64,000 nt of DNA from NCBI RefSeq assembly GCF_000002985.6, contig NC_003284.9, positions 3,100,001 through 3,164,000 of the forward strand, in the 5' to 3' direction. A model generated the notes under the pieces. That model worked only from the letters and a program-made list of their open reading frames with translations. It had not been told where the DNA came from and did no database searches. This document shows positions 39,619 through 51,504 of this stretch, piece by piece. Origin of the DNA: Caenorhabditis elegans. Lineage: Eukaryota > Nematoda > Chromadorea > Rhabditida > Rhabditidae. The translations under genes and the position numbers were made by a program. Positions within the stretch are counted from its first letter, which is position 1; every line of letters begins with the position of its first letter.

Positions 39619-39765
39619 GGGGTTATTCAAGTAGTGTCGGAAAATTAAAAAGTGTAAAAATATTACGCCACAACTGTATTTAAATACGTAAAAACGTGTA
39701 TTTTAACACAGTTATGACGTCATAAATGTATTTAAATACATTTTGCAACATTACTTGAATAACAC
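39619..39765. repeat. Short palindromic MITE-like element centred on a TGACGTCA-containing region
   Basis: The left end GGTTATTCAAGTAGTGT and the right end ACATTACTTGAATAAC are inverted repeats; the interior contains repeated TATTTAAATAC blocks and TTATGACGTCATAA. About 145 bases, non-coding. Confidence 0.65.
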
Positions 39766-42700
39766 TCGAATAGTCTTTTTTTTTCAATCTGAAACTTTTT
39801 TGACAAAATCCCTTAGAATTGCATTTTATTTCAAATTGCTGACAAGTCACACACCGTTTGTCAATTCAACGATTGATAACCAATTTCCTTTATCAATAGT
39901 CGTTTCCTGGATGTCTAGGAACCTCATCATTGTTCTTTAAATTGGCCAATTTCCTGACACAATTGACGTGGTGGCTGAGCACCAACCAGATAAAGTAGAT
40001 TAAGTTGTCGCGACCCACAAGTTTCAGCAGCTAGATCAAGCAAAAAAATCCGGAAAATGAGCTGGATTATACTATGTGATTATCGCAATTTCCGGTCACG
40101 CGCAAGCACTTTACGTAAATTTTGACCAACTAAACCCTGTGAAGCAAATGTGCAGAGCTGCTTGCCGGAAGATAGCTCACACGTAAGGTCTAGAGTAGAT
40201 CAGGTGAGGGTTGCAAAGACACATCCGATCCATCATACTTGCAGGAATGAATGAGGAAGTTCATGACGCAAGTGTTTTATGGTGTGGGTTGCAAATTTTT
40301 GCGAGTGTTCGAGATCAGTGGAATCTTCAATAGATGCATATGTAAAAATAATGGATGGCTCAGAGTTTTACTTTGAAGAAAAATTATATAACTTGTATAT
40401 TGCATACATAACAAAATTCATTGCATTTTCAGCGATACAACTAAACTTCTCAATATCTCAATCCAAAGCCGTTACCCACAGGCCTAACAAATTACCAAGC
40501 CCTTACTTATGGACTTAACAGTTATTCCTTTTTAAATACAAGCTAAATTTTTGTAATGTGAAAAAACCCAAAAAGTAGTTTTTGTAGATTTTTTAAGATT
40601 TAAGGACGTTTTGAAATAATCAAACTTTTTGGTACATTTCCGGTAAAATAGGCTAGAAAAACTGTTGTTTAAGATCATGCTTTTCCAACTTTTTTTCTTC
40701 AAAATTTTCAGAAAAGAGAGACTGATCTCTTTCGAAATTCTACAAATAGTATAAGATACTTTTTTTTATCAATTGCCATTGGATTTAGTCCATCCTGGCA
40801 TTTTTTGCGTCGCCTCTTATTTCGGTCATTTTTCTAAAATCCCAAATCTGCTAGTAAAACACTTCTATTCAACATTTGGGGAGGATTTTAATAGAACTCT
40901 TAGAGATACATCATTTTAGTTTTACCAACTTTTATCAACATGTGAATTTCCCCTAGATATCATGTTCCCATTGTGTAGCTGTTCATCCGTATTTCCCAGT
41001 TGATCTCCTTGATCTTTACGTCTTTCCTGCAAAATCCCATACCATAAAGAAATCAGCAGTCCAAGTTCTCCAGTTTGTCGGGCGCCATCTGAATCTAATA
41101 AATAGAAATGGAATGAGACGATACCCCCCCCCAGATTAATGTTCGATTTGACTTGATTTGGTGTCGGCATCAACGAACCTGTAAAGCCTCTCCACTTCAA
41201 AGAATTGCTGACAGATGGCTACGGCTACTACAGTCGACCTTTGAAATTCAGCATTCTCAAAGACGCCTTATCTTGGTCGTGTTGTTTACTTATACATTGC
41301 AACAATTCCCTTGTCTAAACTCCCGATTACACGCTATTAAAGGACTCAACGAACTAGAACAGTTCCGTTTGTTAATTCCAGGCAATGTTAAGAATGCATT
41401 CGATTTTGTAGAATTCGCAGTGATGTTTGTTTTGATAACTGGACACACTTTATAGTTTTCTAATTTTCGAATTCTAAAAACCAGCACCCCCTTATCCCAT
41501 ATTGCTTCCAGATATGATCACTATCAAAAAACATGTCATCCGTAGATTCCTAAAATGACAGAGGATGTTGCATACACATATATTGATACCAGACTTCCAA
41601 TCTAAAATCTGTAATGCTTAATCTTTTGATTCTTCTTGTTTACCACATACCACTACTATCAGTGACCCATGCTTGTCTGATCCGGTCTAGTGCATCAGAT
41701 ATCACATCCGAAATAGAAAGACTTTTTTGCCCCGATTTTTCTAGCAGAACCTGGGTGTTGAGTAGCAACGGCATGACGCTCAAAAATCAGCAAACATTTC
41801 TGCTAAACCCTTAATGACAAACAATGTTGTAAACAAGACGAGAAGCCTGGAAATGCGTCTCGGCGAATGACATCTACATCGGTCTGTAATTGATAAGAGT
41901 ATAATCTTTAACTGGCGGCGAAATTGACAGAAACATGAAATTGCTAGACTATAAATAATAATTAATCGTATGTGAAATGTTGTTCGTTTTAGGAGCACAA
42001 TAGGTTTTTATGATTCTCTGGAACATTCCAGGATCAGCAGCAACAGTGCGGCAGACCAGAGTGGTTCTAACAGTGGCCTGATTGTTAATAGATTTATAAT
42101 CTACTGCGGTCATGTTCCAGCTGAAGGAATCCCGCGCAAAATAATATAACTAAGTTGAATAATTTGGATGTTTGAACGGTTCATAAATTGAACAAAATAG
42201 GCTGAGATTAGTAAAAGTGTGAAATTTAAAGGAGAGTTTACAAGCTATCAGTGAAAAAAATTTGCTTGCAATTTGGCAAAACCACTTATTTGAAAAGCTT
42301 TCAAAAAATTGCCATCTCGAGTTGAGAAGTTGCCAGAGAATACAAAATTATAGCTTTTAAAAACTAGAGTTTTGAGTTTTATCCCCACATTTGGAATCAA
42401 CTTTTTGCTTGAGCTTGGCTCAAAAATTATTACATGGTTCAGAAGTTGGTCAACTTTGGGCAATAGTTAGGCACGACTTGGTATGATCCTCGTCCAAGTT
42501 TAGCCAAATTTTCAACTCTTACCAACTTTTTTTTTTTTTTCAAAATTTGAAGCATGACCTAAATTTTTCCTAAATTGAAGTGCAGATTTGACAATTTCTG
42601 AACCAAGTTCATATTTTTAAACCAATATTGGTAAAGAAGCCTTAGAATGCGTCTTTCTCAAAAAAGGTTGACAACTTTAAAACCCTCTGTGTTTTGTAAC

Positions 42701-45394
42701 CTCTTAGAAATGTTCCCTATTCTTTTCATAAACATTTTTTTATTACTAATACTAATAGTCAATTCAGCAACATTTTGACAAAAAATATTATATTCTATAT
42801 TGAAGAATCGATTAATTTGTGATAAATGTCTATTTAGTGTAGCCCGGTCCCATTTTCCTAGAATAATAAGCCTAAGCTCTGCCAAACGTTTTTAGTTTGA
42901 CACATTGTTATCAATACTATTCGTAAAGACACAATTGTTTCTTTGGTTGACCAGAATACAAAAATAATTTCCTTCAACTCGACAGACCACGTGTTGGACT
43001 TCACGTTTTCAAACAAACTTGTTTCGTACTAGGAAAAATGACGTAACTCATTGTCAGCTCCTTTTGAAATGTTTTAAATACATTAGGGTTACAAACAAGA
43101 ACAAAAGACACCAAAAAGTGTTGTTCGTAGTCGAATCCGGAACTATTTCTATGAAATCGGTACGTATTGTACACAAAATTTTGTTTTTGTTTGAGGCTTT
43201 TTTGGTTCAAGATTTTGAAAAATCCAGAAATAGGTCAACTTGTCGAATGCACATTAGGATCTTTTTTCACTGATAACAAGTGTCTTTCCTTTTGCTCACG
43301 CAAAAACTTTCTAGATTCAAGGATTAAATTCAAAAACAAAGAATTCCAATTAACTCTACTTGGTCATCTGGGTCCGGGTTTCTGGCAATGACGCAAGATT
43401 AGGTCTTTCGGCGTAGGCAGACAAGTCTGAAACGAGTCAAACATTACAAATTCTGTGGTCCAGACAATCTTGTCTTGTTTCTTGTCCTTTTAGGATCCAG
43501 CAGCAAAAACTCGAAGCTTCGACATTTTCTTGAAACCAATTTTATGTCAAGTTAGAAATTGTGTCTTTAATTTGGATGGACATGCTTTGAAAGCACATTA
43601 AGTATAACTATCGTAGTGACATAATTTGCGGAGACAGTTCAGTTTTTCCCAGTAGTTTAAAAACACGGCCAAGAAATCAAAAAGTCAAGTTTATATCAAA
43701 ACATTGATTTTGGATTTTTTTCAATTACATAAATTGACTCAAAAAAGATGCATGTTGATTCATTTCTTTTCCAGACTTTTACTGATTAATATCGATAACA
43801 ATTATGTTCATTAAAAACAGGTTGATATTGGTGATATTTGTTTGAGACAATTATAAAATGGCTACCAAATCAGACAGCCAGCTGGTAGCTGCCACAGATG
43901 ATATCACTTGTCTTTTAAAAACAAAAAGTCTCTGTGATTTTCTCCAATTTGTCATAATCATAAGTATGCAACATTGAAAGTTTGCAAAATTGGTGTAAGT
44001 GCTATCCCAATATAGATAAAATGACGAAGCTGAACTTTCCGAGTTTGTAGTTTTTATAAGATGTTTGGACTTTGAAATTAACGATGTTTGAAAAACCTTG
44101 TACCATTTCTAATAACATAAACAATTAAACCCTCGTCTAGACAATTTGTTGAGTATAACCTTATGCGGGAAAAATGAATAGGTCGAGTGCTTAAAATTTT
44201 TGGAATTCACACGGCAATAGCAGACAACAAAATACGCATCAGACGAAGTTTGATTGTTCAGACAGTTTTACAAGAGGGAAGTGTTTTATAAAGAGGAAGA
44301 GATCTTTCTCATGTTAGATACAAACGAAAAAACATTTTAATCGTTTAAAACGTTTCCTCATAGTCAGCAGATTAATTTGTTGAAGTTGCCGATGACATTA
44401 ATTGGGTTAGCGGAACATAGATGAGGAATAACATTTTTTTTTCTCAAAATAGAATCAATTTACGAATCATGTAATTTTGATCTGAAATGCACTGTCAAAT
44501 AATTCTAATTCCTGAGCATCAATGAGGAAATCTCCACTCATTTCTAATTCGCTGACCAACAAGCCGTTTTCGTTAGGCCAAAGTTTTCTACAATTCAATG
44601 ATCTGCCCGCTTAACGTGTTTTTAACTTTTTGCATTTTCAAATGACGTGCTTATTTTAGTGCTTTAAAATTTTGAAATTGCATTAATCGATTAAGACCAC
44701 CCTGTTGAACCTTTGATCTAACAAAATATGAAGTAAGAATTTAAATATTACGAGCCTTTTTTGTTGCGAAGATCACCATCTTGTATCATTTTAGGTAGAC
44801 AAAATCCAAGAAAAATAACCGAATTCTTCACAAGGAGAGAGTTTTAACACCGTTACTCATTTTTCAAATCCGCTTTACAATAAATTATCTCACGTCAACT
44901 AATCTAGGGTATCTTATTTATAGGCTGCAAGTAGTCACAATTCTCATCGCGATTCCAGACAGGTAAAATGGGAAATAACTTCCACAAAAACAATGTCCTA
45001 GCCGTACCCAATCTCAAATTCATTCATATTGCTCTTATTGCTATGAGATATCAGAGAAAAGGCAACCGTACCACACTCCTGAATAATTGTGAATAAAAGT
45101 CATTAGAAAAATAAATGTAAAGAGTCGGCAGCTTCATTTAGAGCAAAGGAGGGTGTTTCTAGAGTTAAAAGCCAGGAATTCTGAGATTTTATAAATTCCA
45201 TCTGTTTTCAGTTTTGTGTTGCATAAAATACGGTTAAAACTACATTCCAAAAAGATTTCTTCATTATTTTATCCGTGATTCCAATTAGATCTTCTGTCCT
45301 ATTTTTGAAAATTGAAATAATAACATAAAAATAGTTTTCTTGCTGTTTCTCAATTTTCCTTGAATTTCTAACCTTTATCCGCCATTTCCCGTAC
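39766..45394. other. Gene-poor interval
   Basis: No convincing gene. Weak exon-like stretches occur on the minus strand at 40924-41030 (behind the acceptor TTTTGCAG, followed by GTAAAAC) and as an open frame at 41153-41455 plus. They share no frame or consistent splice pattern and may be relics or chance. No tRNA-like or other RNA structure was recognised by eye. Confidence 0.35.
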
Positions 45395-45529
45395 GTGCCA
45401 CCAAGTACTCCAAGGCCACGCCCTTTTTGCTGTTCGGAGCACAAAACTCGTCATGATTTTTTTGCGCCGAGGGGTGGAGCCTTCTGCTATATGGTGTTCT
45501 GCGAAAGAAGGTATGGGGCGTGGCTTGGT

Positions 45530-45650
45530 AGACATTATATATTGTGCCTTCACCAGTTCAAAATTCAGATTCTGCTTGTTGTTTCAATCACAATCCTTCT
45601 GTCTTCAATTGTACTGGTCTGCCCCGACTACAGCTCCACAAACTGATAAA
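45530..45650 (+). promoter_or_regulatory. Possible promoter and non-coding first exon of the cysteine-rich gene
   Basis: ACATTATATATTGTG at about 45534-45548 is TATA-like. It is followed by about 100 bases ending at a consensus donor (AAA/GTAAGTT, about 45650). The next strong acceptor is CTTTTCTGCAG at 46472, one or two bases before the start of the secreted-protein gene. Together these could form a 5' non-coding exon with an 820-base intron. Inference only. Confidence 0.3.
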
Positions 45651-46473
45651 GTAAGTTAAATCTCAACTCACTACATTCTCATTCATTTCTCATTTTCTAT
45701 ATGCATACTTTGATTAATATCACACTTTTTGACTCATCCTTTCCCTTCTATGTTTTCAATGCATTCGGTTGCTTTGTGCTTTATAGTTATTCTCATATGC
45801 TTTCTTACTTTGTTTCTCATTTCAAATTCAAGTTAGAGATCGCTTGATGTGGTGTCGGTGGGTCTAGTGTCATTGCGAAAATTAGTCTCCAAGTAGAAAA
45901 GAATACATGAAAGCACTCGCATGACGTGATCGGACCACATTGTTTGCAATAATGGCCGATATATTGCGTGTCTATATTTCGACTCAAATAATGAAAAAAA
46001 AACCTTGATGACTAACACGTAGCGAATTCATTTTTATTTTTGCCTACCAAACCCAAGTCTACCAGTTTTAAAAACTCATTTCACCTGCTTCCAGCATCTG
46101 CTGGGAGATGTGTGGCTTCTACATAATGACTACCAGTCGTATTTCAGTCACAGCTGATAATTTTGATCAGTCTATTACAGTCTAGGATTTGATTGCTACA
46201 AAAATTTCGTACTCATATCTGACAGGATAAAGACCGCAATTCTTATCACTCGATAAGGATGAACGACCCTCTAAACTGATTGCATTGTGTTTAGAAAATA
46301 TAAATCGGCAACACAACGATCTTTGTTCTATAATCATTGTGAAGAATGACCCATATGAGTAGCTCTGAGAAATAACTCAAATTATTTATTCATCATTTTT
46401 CACTGAGACACGACCCACAAATTCTGAGCATCGCTATTTTTGTCCAAATTTACTAATGCCACTTTTCTGCAGA

Positions 46474-47226
46474 ATGCTCGCGTCTCCTCTCAATTCCCTC
46501 ATTGTTGTCTTCCTCATTTCACTGATCAAACTATCAGCGCCGACAGGAATAGCACGGTCCGACAGAGACAGAATGTTCAATGACTTTCTCGATATGGTGG
46601 AGTATCAAACCAATAAGAAGTAATTTTCAAACGTTTCAAACCTGCATATTGACTAAATAATTTTCAGAAAGGAGAGAATCAACAAATTATATTATACACC
46701 AAATGCCGATGAATCTGTTGACGAGCAGCTTGTAACAGATCGCCACGGTCAATTCTACTTGAAATGTATTGCGAGCAACAGCCAACAAGGAGACGGTCAA
46801 ACGCGTTGTCCTCTGAAACATTCGAAATCCCGTCCAGGATGCCATTTTACTTATGACTTCAAGTATAACGAAACTATCCAGGGATGTTATGAAGATGACG
46901 GTGTCTCCAAAGACTTTTGCAACGATGAATGCAAAGTTGAAGTCAAGAGTTACGCCGCCGAAGGCGATAACGTCAAGAAATACCCAGTCGCATTCTGCTG
47001 CTGCCGATCATCCCATTGCAATGCAGTATCAAAGGTATCAAATATTTTCAAATTCATATTTTCAAAACAAATTTTACCACGACACTGACACCTAACATTA
47101 CAGAAACTACTTGATGCTGCATACGAACGTTACGTCAGCAACCAAAATCGTCATACACATCACCACAAGCATCACAACAATAATAAAGAGACGATGAGCT
47201 TTTGGGATAGATTCAGCAGCTTCTAA
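46474..47226 (+). CDS. Secreted cysteine-rich protein, Ly6/three-finger-like
   Basis: Three exons, 46474-46619, 46668-47034 and 47104-47226, encode 211 residues. The first about 23 residues (MLASPLNSLIVVFLISLIKL) form a signal peptide. The middle part has about ten cysteines, ending with FCCCRSSHCN; a CC-x4-CN ending is typical of Ly6/uPAR and activin-receptor-type three-finger domains. One N-glycosylation site (NET) lies in the domain. The C-terminal tail is His/Asn-rich (THHHKHHNNN) and ends FWDRFSSF, with no membrane anchor or clear GPI signal, so the protein is probably secreted. The family assignment rests on the cysteine pattern only. The ATG directly follows a TTTCTGCAG acceptor. Confidence 0.85.
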
Positions 47227-47922
47227 CTGACCGAGTAAATTGATAACAATAATTGTTCCCACCAATTCATGCTACTCGCTCCGTTTTCTTATTTTCATTT
47301 GATTATGATTTTAAACTCTCTCGAATCATTTTAAGATTTCAATTTTCGGGAAACTCAAAACTCCTTCGCCACAGCCATCATTTTTCATGTAAAACTTGCA
47401 CGTTCTCAATAATTTTGTCGCCCGATCACATCATCTTAGCACTCATCATCATCTCATTATGTAACCGATATCTCTTTTCTCACAGTACAAACCATAATAT
47501 TACGACTTCGTTTTGTCCCCCCCCCCCCCCCCCCCTCTTTACTCGCCTCAACTCAATTCTAGGCTTCAATTGCACCTAGGAATCCGGATTAGATAAAGAC
47601 ACACCTTTTCCTTTGCCATGCTTTCTACTAGCGCAACAACACTAGCCTGAATAGAACCAAACAAAGCATTCTTCTCTCAAAGTATTAAAATGTTTACTTT
47701 TTCGCATTTTTCAACAAAAAAAAAACATCTGAAAAATTCAAATCCCTCTCTTGCAAAACCTCCGTACAATCTACCTTTCAGTTATCAATTTCCCGCTGTT
47801 CCTAAAACAATATTTTTTGCTCGCATCCCCCGTTCCGGCCTCTTGCAAGTGTTCCTTGTCGTTGTAGAACTCTAGAAATCTTTATTTATTTATTTATTTT
47901 TATATATTTGTTACTAAATAAA
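47227..47922 (+). terminator. 3' UTR of the cysteine-rich gene with poly-C tract and poly(A) signal
   Basis: The first good AATAAA is at 47917-47922, about 690 bases past the stop, after a TTTATTTATTTATTTATTTT run at about 47880-47900. A run of 21 C lies at 47517-47537. Open frames in this span are not supported as genes. Confidence 0.4.
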
Positions 47923-48569
47923 GATTACACACGTTGATATTGTTCGAATGACCTTGAAATTGGAACAGAAATAAAATTGGAAAGTCTTGTAAATAAGGAA
48001 AATTGCTAACTGTAATGGCGGCGACATTGGTCAATTACACTTATTTACTAAATCGAATGACCTCAAGCACTGTGACGTATTGCCACACTGATTTCAAATT
48101 GAAAACTATAGGACAATTGACATTTTTCAGGGATTCTCGAGTAAATGTCAAATTTCTCTCAATGATCATCCCGAAAGGACAAAAATCCAAAAAAAAGTGG
48201 CTTTTCTCACGTTTTGAGCTCTAATACATTGTACATTTCCAAATATAAAAAGGTTATTTATAACACAGCAAATCCTCTTTAGGGAGAAAATAGGCTATTT
48301 CTACTTTTAGTTACTCTGCTTTTTATGATTTTAGAGATTGGTTGAGGTGAAATATCACACATCACCAAATAAAATATATATTTCTAAAACTAACTGAAAA
48401 GCTAGCAATTGAAGTATGCTACATAGAGGTGCGCCGGAATTGCTGAAACCGCCGATTGTCGAAAATTTTAGAAGTTGCTTTTTTCTATAAAATAACATTA
48501 ACTCTATAAAATAACAATATATTCACTTGCTCGCAAAATTTCTACTGGTAAATTTAGTTGTAAATTTAG

Positions 48570-50438
48570 TTGAGCCAGAACATACGCTCCGTGAGTACAC
48601 AGAGTCGTGGAAACAATTTCCACCTCATTTTTCTACAATTTTCCGTGGAACTGTAGTCGTACTAAAAAACAATCGATCAGATGTCCCCCATATTTTCAAG
48701 CCAACTTTACTTGTTTTCCTGGTAAGTGTAGCGTGGATGTAACCCAACATAAAAAAATTCAGTGTTCAGTTTTAAAAAGAACTTAAAATAATTTATTGTG
48801 AGCTAGTGTTACTTCAGCCTTTAATTTTTCCAGAAAATCATTGGAAATTTATTTGGAAATTTAGTCCAAAATGTGCTACCAAAGGCCTAAATTTTGCACT
48901 CTAAAAATTTATAAATTACGTAAAAAAAACTATAGAACGTTTCTAGCGTAAAGTTTTAATTTTCAGATCTACAAATAAACAATCTTTTAAAAAGTCACAA
49001 AATTGATTATACTGTTCACAGTTCAGGCAATCATTTTGATAATTATCTTTGACCTGTATTAGGATATCATGTTCCGTGAATATGATAAAATATTTTAGTT
49101 TTTGTCCTATCATCATTGATGAATTAACACTACGGGTTTTATCACATGAAAATCAAAGTGCACTGGCCTTCGATCCCCATATTATTATCAAAGAAGCAAA
49201 TATTGTTGTAAATTCAATTTTCAAGGGTTATCTCATTTGATGAACCTAAGGGTATATGACTTGATGATTTTTTTTTGTGATACAAACCCTGTACTTAACA
49301 AGAAACATTATTAGTTACAAAAGGAGTAACGCTTCTGGGTATTTTGAAATTGTAGCCCCAAAACTTGCTCAAATGAACGAATTAACTATATTCTCCAATT
49401 TTAATCATTTTGTGTGTTGCAGCGGTTCGAAATTGATTTGTTGTTGTGAACTATTTTTCAAAATTTTTTATAGACTTTTTGGGAAGTTTCACTATGAAAT
49501 TCGTTCATTTGAGCACTACCAAGCCTTAGTTTTGTGTAGATACCATTTTCATAATTGCCAAAAAAGAAAATCCCATTAAAAAAATCCCACTGATCGTTCA
49601 AATCTTCAATCCGCAACTGTTGGCTTCTCGAAGTCTAAGACAATGCTCACAATCGGATTTGTATCAAAGTAAAATAGATTATAGCGGTTTATTTCTGGAT
49701 GGACTTAGATTCGAAAAAGATTATTCGGCTTGAAACGTGCGGCCCTGTATTGACTGAGAACGATTATCGTCTGCTTTGTTTTAATCATGAGGATTTGGAG
49801 TTTATAAGCAATGCAGCTTTCAGAATGAATTGAATTTCTTTTTTTTTTCTTAAAAGAGAAATGTTAGTAAAGGGGGTGAATGTTTTGCTTTTTCCATAAC
49901 TTTTTGTATATTTTCGCCAAAATTAAAATATTTTCACTTTTTTCTTACACGCTTAATGTAAGGCTAAATAAGTTGTAACACTATACCAATAAACACATAA
50001 AACCAGCCTTATCACAAACTCTGAAAAAAAATGGAATGTCTGAGAAAGTTGAGTCATAATATGAAACTAACCAGACAACATCAATCTTTTTTCCTTTTTC
50101 ACAGGCAATTTTACCAACCAGACATCCAAAAAGGACAAAGTGTCTACTTGAAATATCTACAAAGAAACTTCTAGCGTCCTAGAGATCAACAACTGGATGT
50201 TGTAGAAAGCAAATCATTTCTAAAAAACGAACACAAGTTCGGGATATTGTCAACACTTTACCCGTGTACAGGTGTTTTCAGAAGGGCAGATGCCGGTTCT
50301 GATATCCACGTGAATTCACCTTTTGGGTGTCAGATGTTTCTTGGAGTGTTTTCTAAACTTACGACATCGTCTAGACAGATTTATTTGTCTTGGATTTATT
50401 TTTGCGAAGAAAATTGGAAAAATGTCTGTGGTGTGTAG
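48570..50438 (+). pseudogene. Possible decayed gene: exon-like fragments
   Basis: Several plus-strand segments look more protein-like than the surroundings. One at about 48570-48720 (VEPEHTLREYTESWKQFPPH...) ends at a consensus donor CTG/GTAAGTG. A 44-codon open frame at 49699-49833 starts MDLDSKKIIRLETCGP. A segment at 50106-50438 follows a TTTTTCACAG acceptor and stays open for about 330 bases except for one TAG at about 50175-50177. No domain is recognised and the pieces cannot be joined into one intact frame. It may be a relic, or partly chance. Confidence 0.25.
49345..49560. repeat. Partial copy of the dispersed TCATTTGAGC repeat
   Basis: Contains AATTCGTTCATTTGAGCACTACC and an upstream AGTTTCACTATGAAATTC block shared, diverged, with the copies at 7.4, 37.7, 54.3 and 55.8 kb. 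Short open frames across it are not genes. Confidence 0.4.
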
Positions 50439-50589
50439 TGGAGAAGGAGGGAGTACAAACCTGGAAAAGAAAGCAAAAATAATTTTGGAAAGGGAAGTTT
50501 GATGATTGTAGAAATTGAATTGAAATTTTCAAACTCAAAAATTTACAGTTCAGGTTCAGTTTTGGTTCATAATTTTCGGAATTAATTAT

Positions 50590-50830
50590 CCTTAACGGTG
50601 GAGTAACGCCAGTGGGAAAACTTCTTCACAACATGTCTATGGCTTTACAGTGCCAAAATATCATAGTTTAAAAGCTCAATTGAAAGGCATTTTTTGAAAA
50701 TTGGAAAAACCTCGGTTTTTGCCAATTTTTTGGAAATCGTCGATCAGAAAACTGTTCCTTTGAATTTTAAAAAACAAACACTGTAGAAATCTGGAAATGG
50801 AACAGAGCTATAGTTTTCTCAAAAAGTGTT
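50590..50830. repeat. Half copy of the CGCCAGTGG-end repeat family
   Basis: Begins ACGGTGGAGTAACGCCAGTGGG and continues with the family interior (GCCAAAATATCATAG). No matching opposite end was found before 50.9 kb. Confidence 0.45.
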
Positions 50831-50964
50831 TCATTCAATTCCACCTTGTTAAGTAAGCTTTAGCTTTAGTTAGCTGAGTAAGCTCTGAGAATTTTTTTGA
50901 ATTTTTTCCAATCAAGTTTTTTCATTGAGCTTCCAAAGTACATTTATTTTTCACAAATTTGCAT

Positions 50965-51169
50965 GATTATTTTCATTTCAACGCCAAACGATCAGATAAA
51001 CAAACTTGAATATCAAACTTTTACGGACTACAAATATCACTACGCATTCTTGCGGAAGGATCAAGATATCATAGATCCCTTCCAAGAACAAGAGTTCATT
51101 CTGACTCTTATCAATGTGTATACGGCATTGACAACGGTGTTCCTGAACAACAATAACCTTTTATTCTAA
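50965..51169 (+). other. Exon-like open stretch of unknown nature
   Basis: About 60 codons reading TPNDQINKLEYQTFTDYKYHYAF and onward to a stop at 51167-51169. The composition is protein-like, with few of the Phe/Lys runs of random AT-rich frames. No clean acceptor precedes it and no family is recognised. It lies tail-to-tail with the coiled-coil gene on the other strand. Confidence 0.2.
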
Positions 51170-51210
51170 ACATCATCTCAATGCGGTGCCACATGGAACG
51201 CGGCGTTGAC

Positions 51211-51216
51211 TTTATT
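51211..51216 (-). terminator. Candidate poly(A) signal of the bublin-like gene
   Basis: AATAAA on the minus strand about 290 bases past the stop; another lies at 51160-51165. An AATAAA also overlaps the stop codon itself and is probably not used. Confidence 0.4.
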
Positions 51217-51504
51217 TCCAAACATATTTGCATTGAATTCGGCGAACGATCAAAGCTTGAAAAGAAAAAGTTAATAGTTAAGTGGTTAAGTGGTGGAGAG
51301 CGGGGGACAGGGGACAGGAAAAAAATAAGGAAGTTCGATTAAAAAAAGTGAATGAAAAATATAGAGAACGAGGAACCAAATCATTTTCCAACAGTTCGTA
51401 TCGAAACAGCTTTAAGGTTAAAAATGTGAATGATTTGAGGATGTTGTTGGTATGAAAGTAATACATTAAATAGTGTACATGTACCAATTGAAAAGCATTC
51501 TGGT

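Noticed and set aside
40922-41200. 92-codon minus-strand frame with an internal TTTTGCAG
   Set aside because: Only one short exon-like piece with no partner exons in phase and no recognised family; kept only as a possible relic in the interval description.
45395-45659. Two overlapping plus-strand frames of 68-83 codons
   Set aside because: Neither continues in frame into the next acceptor at 46472; the span fits a promoter and non-coding first exon better.
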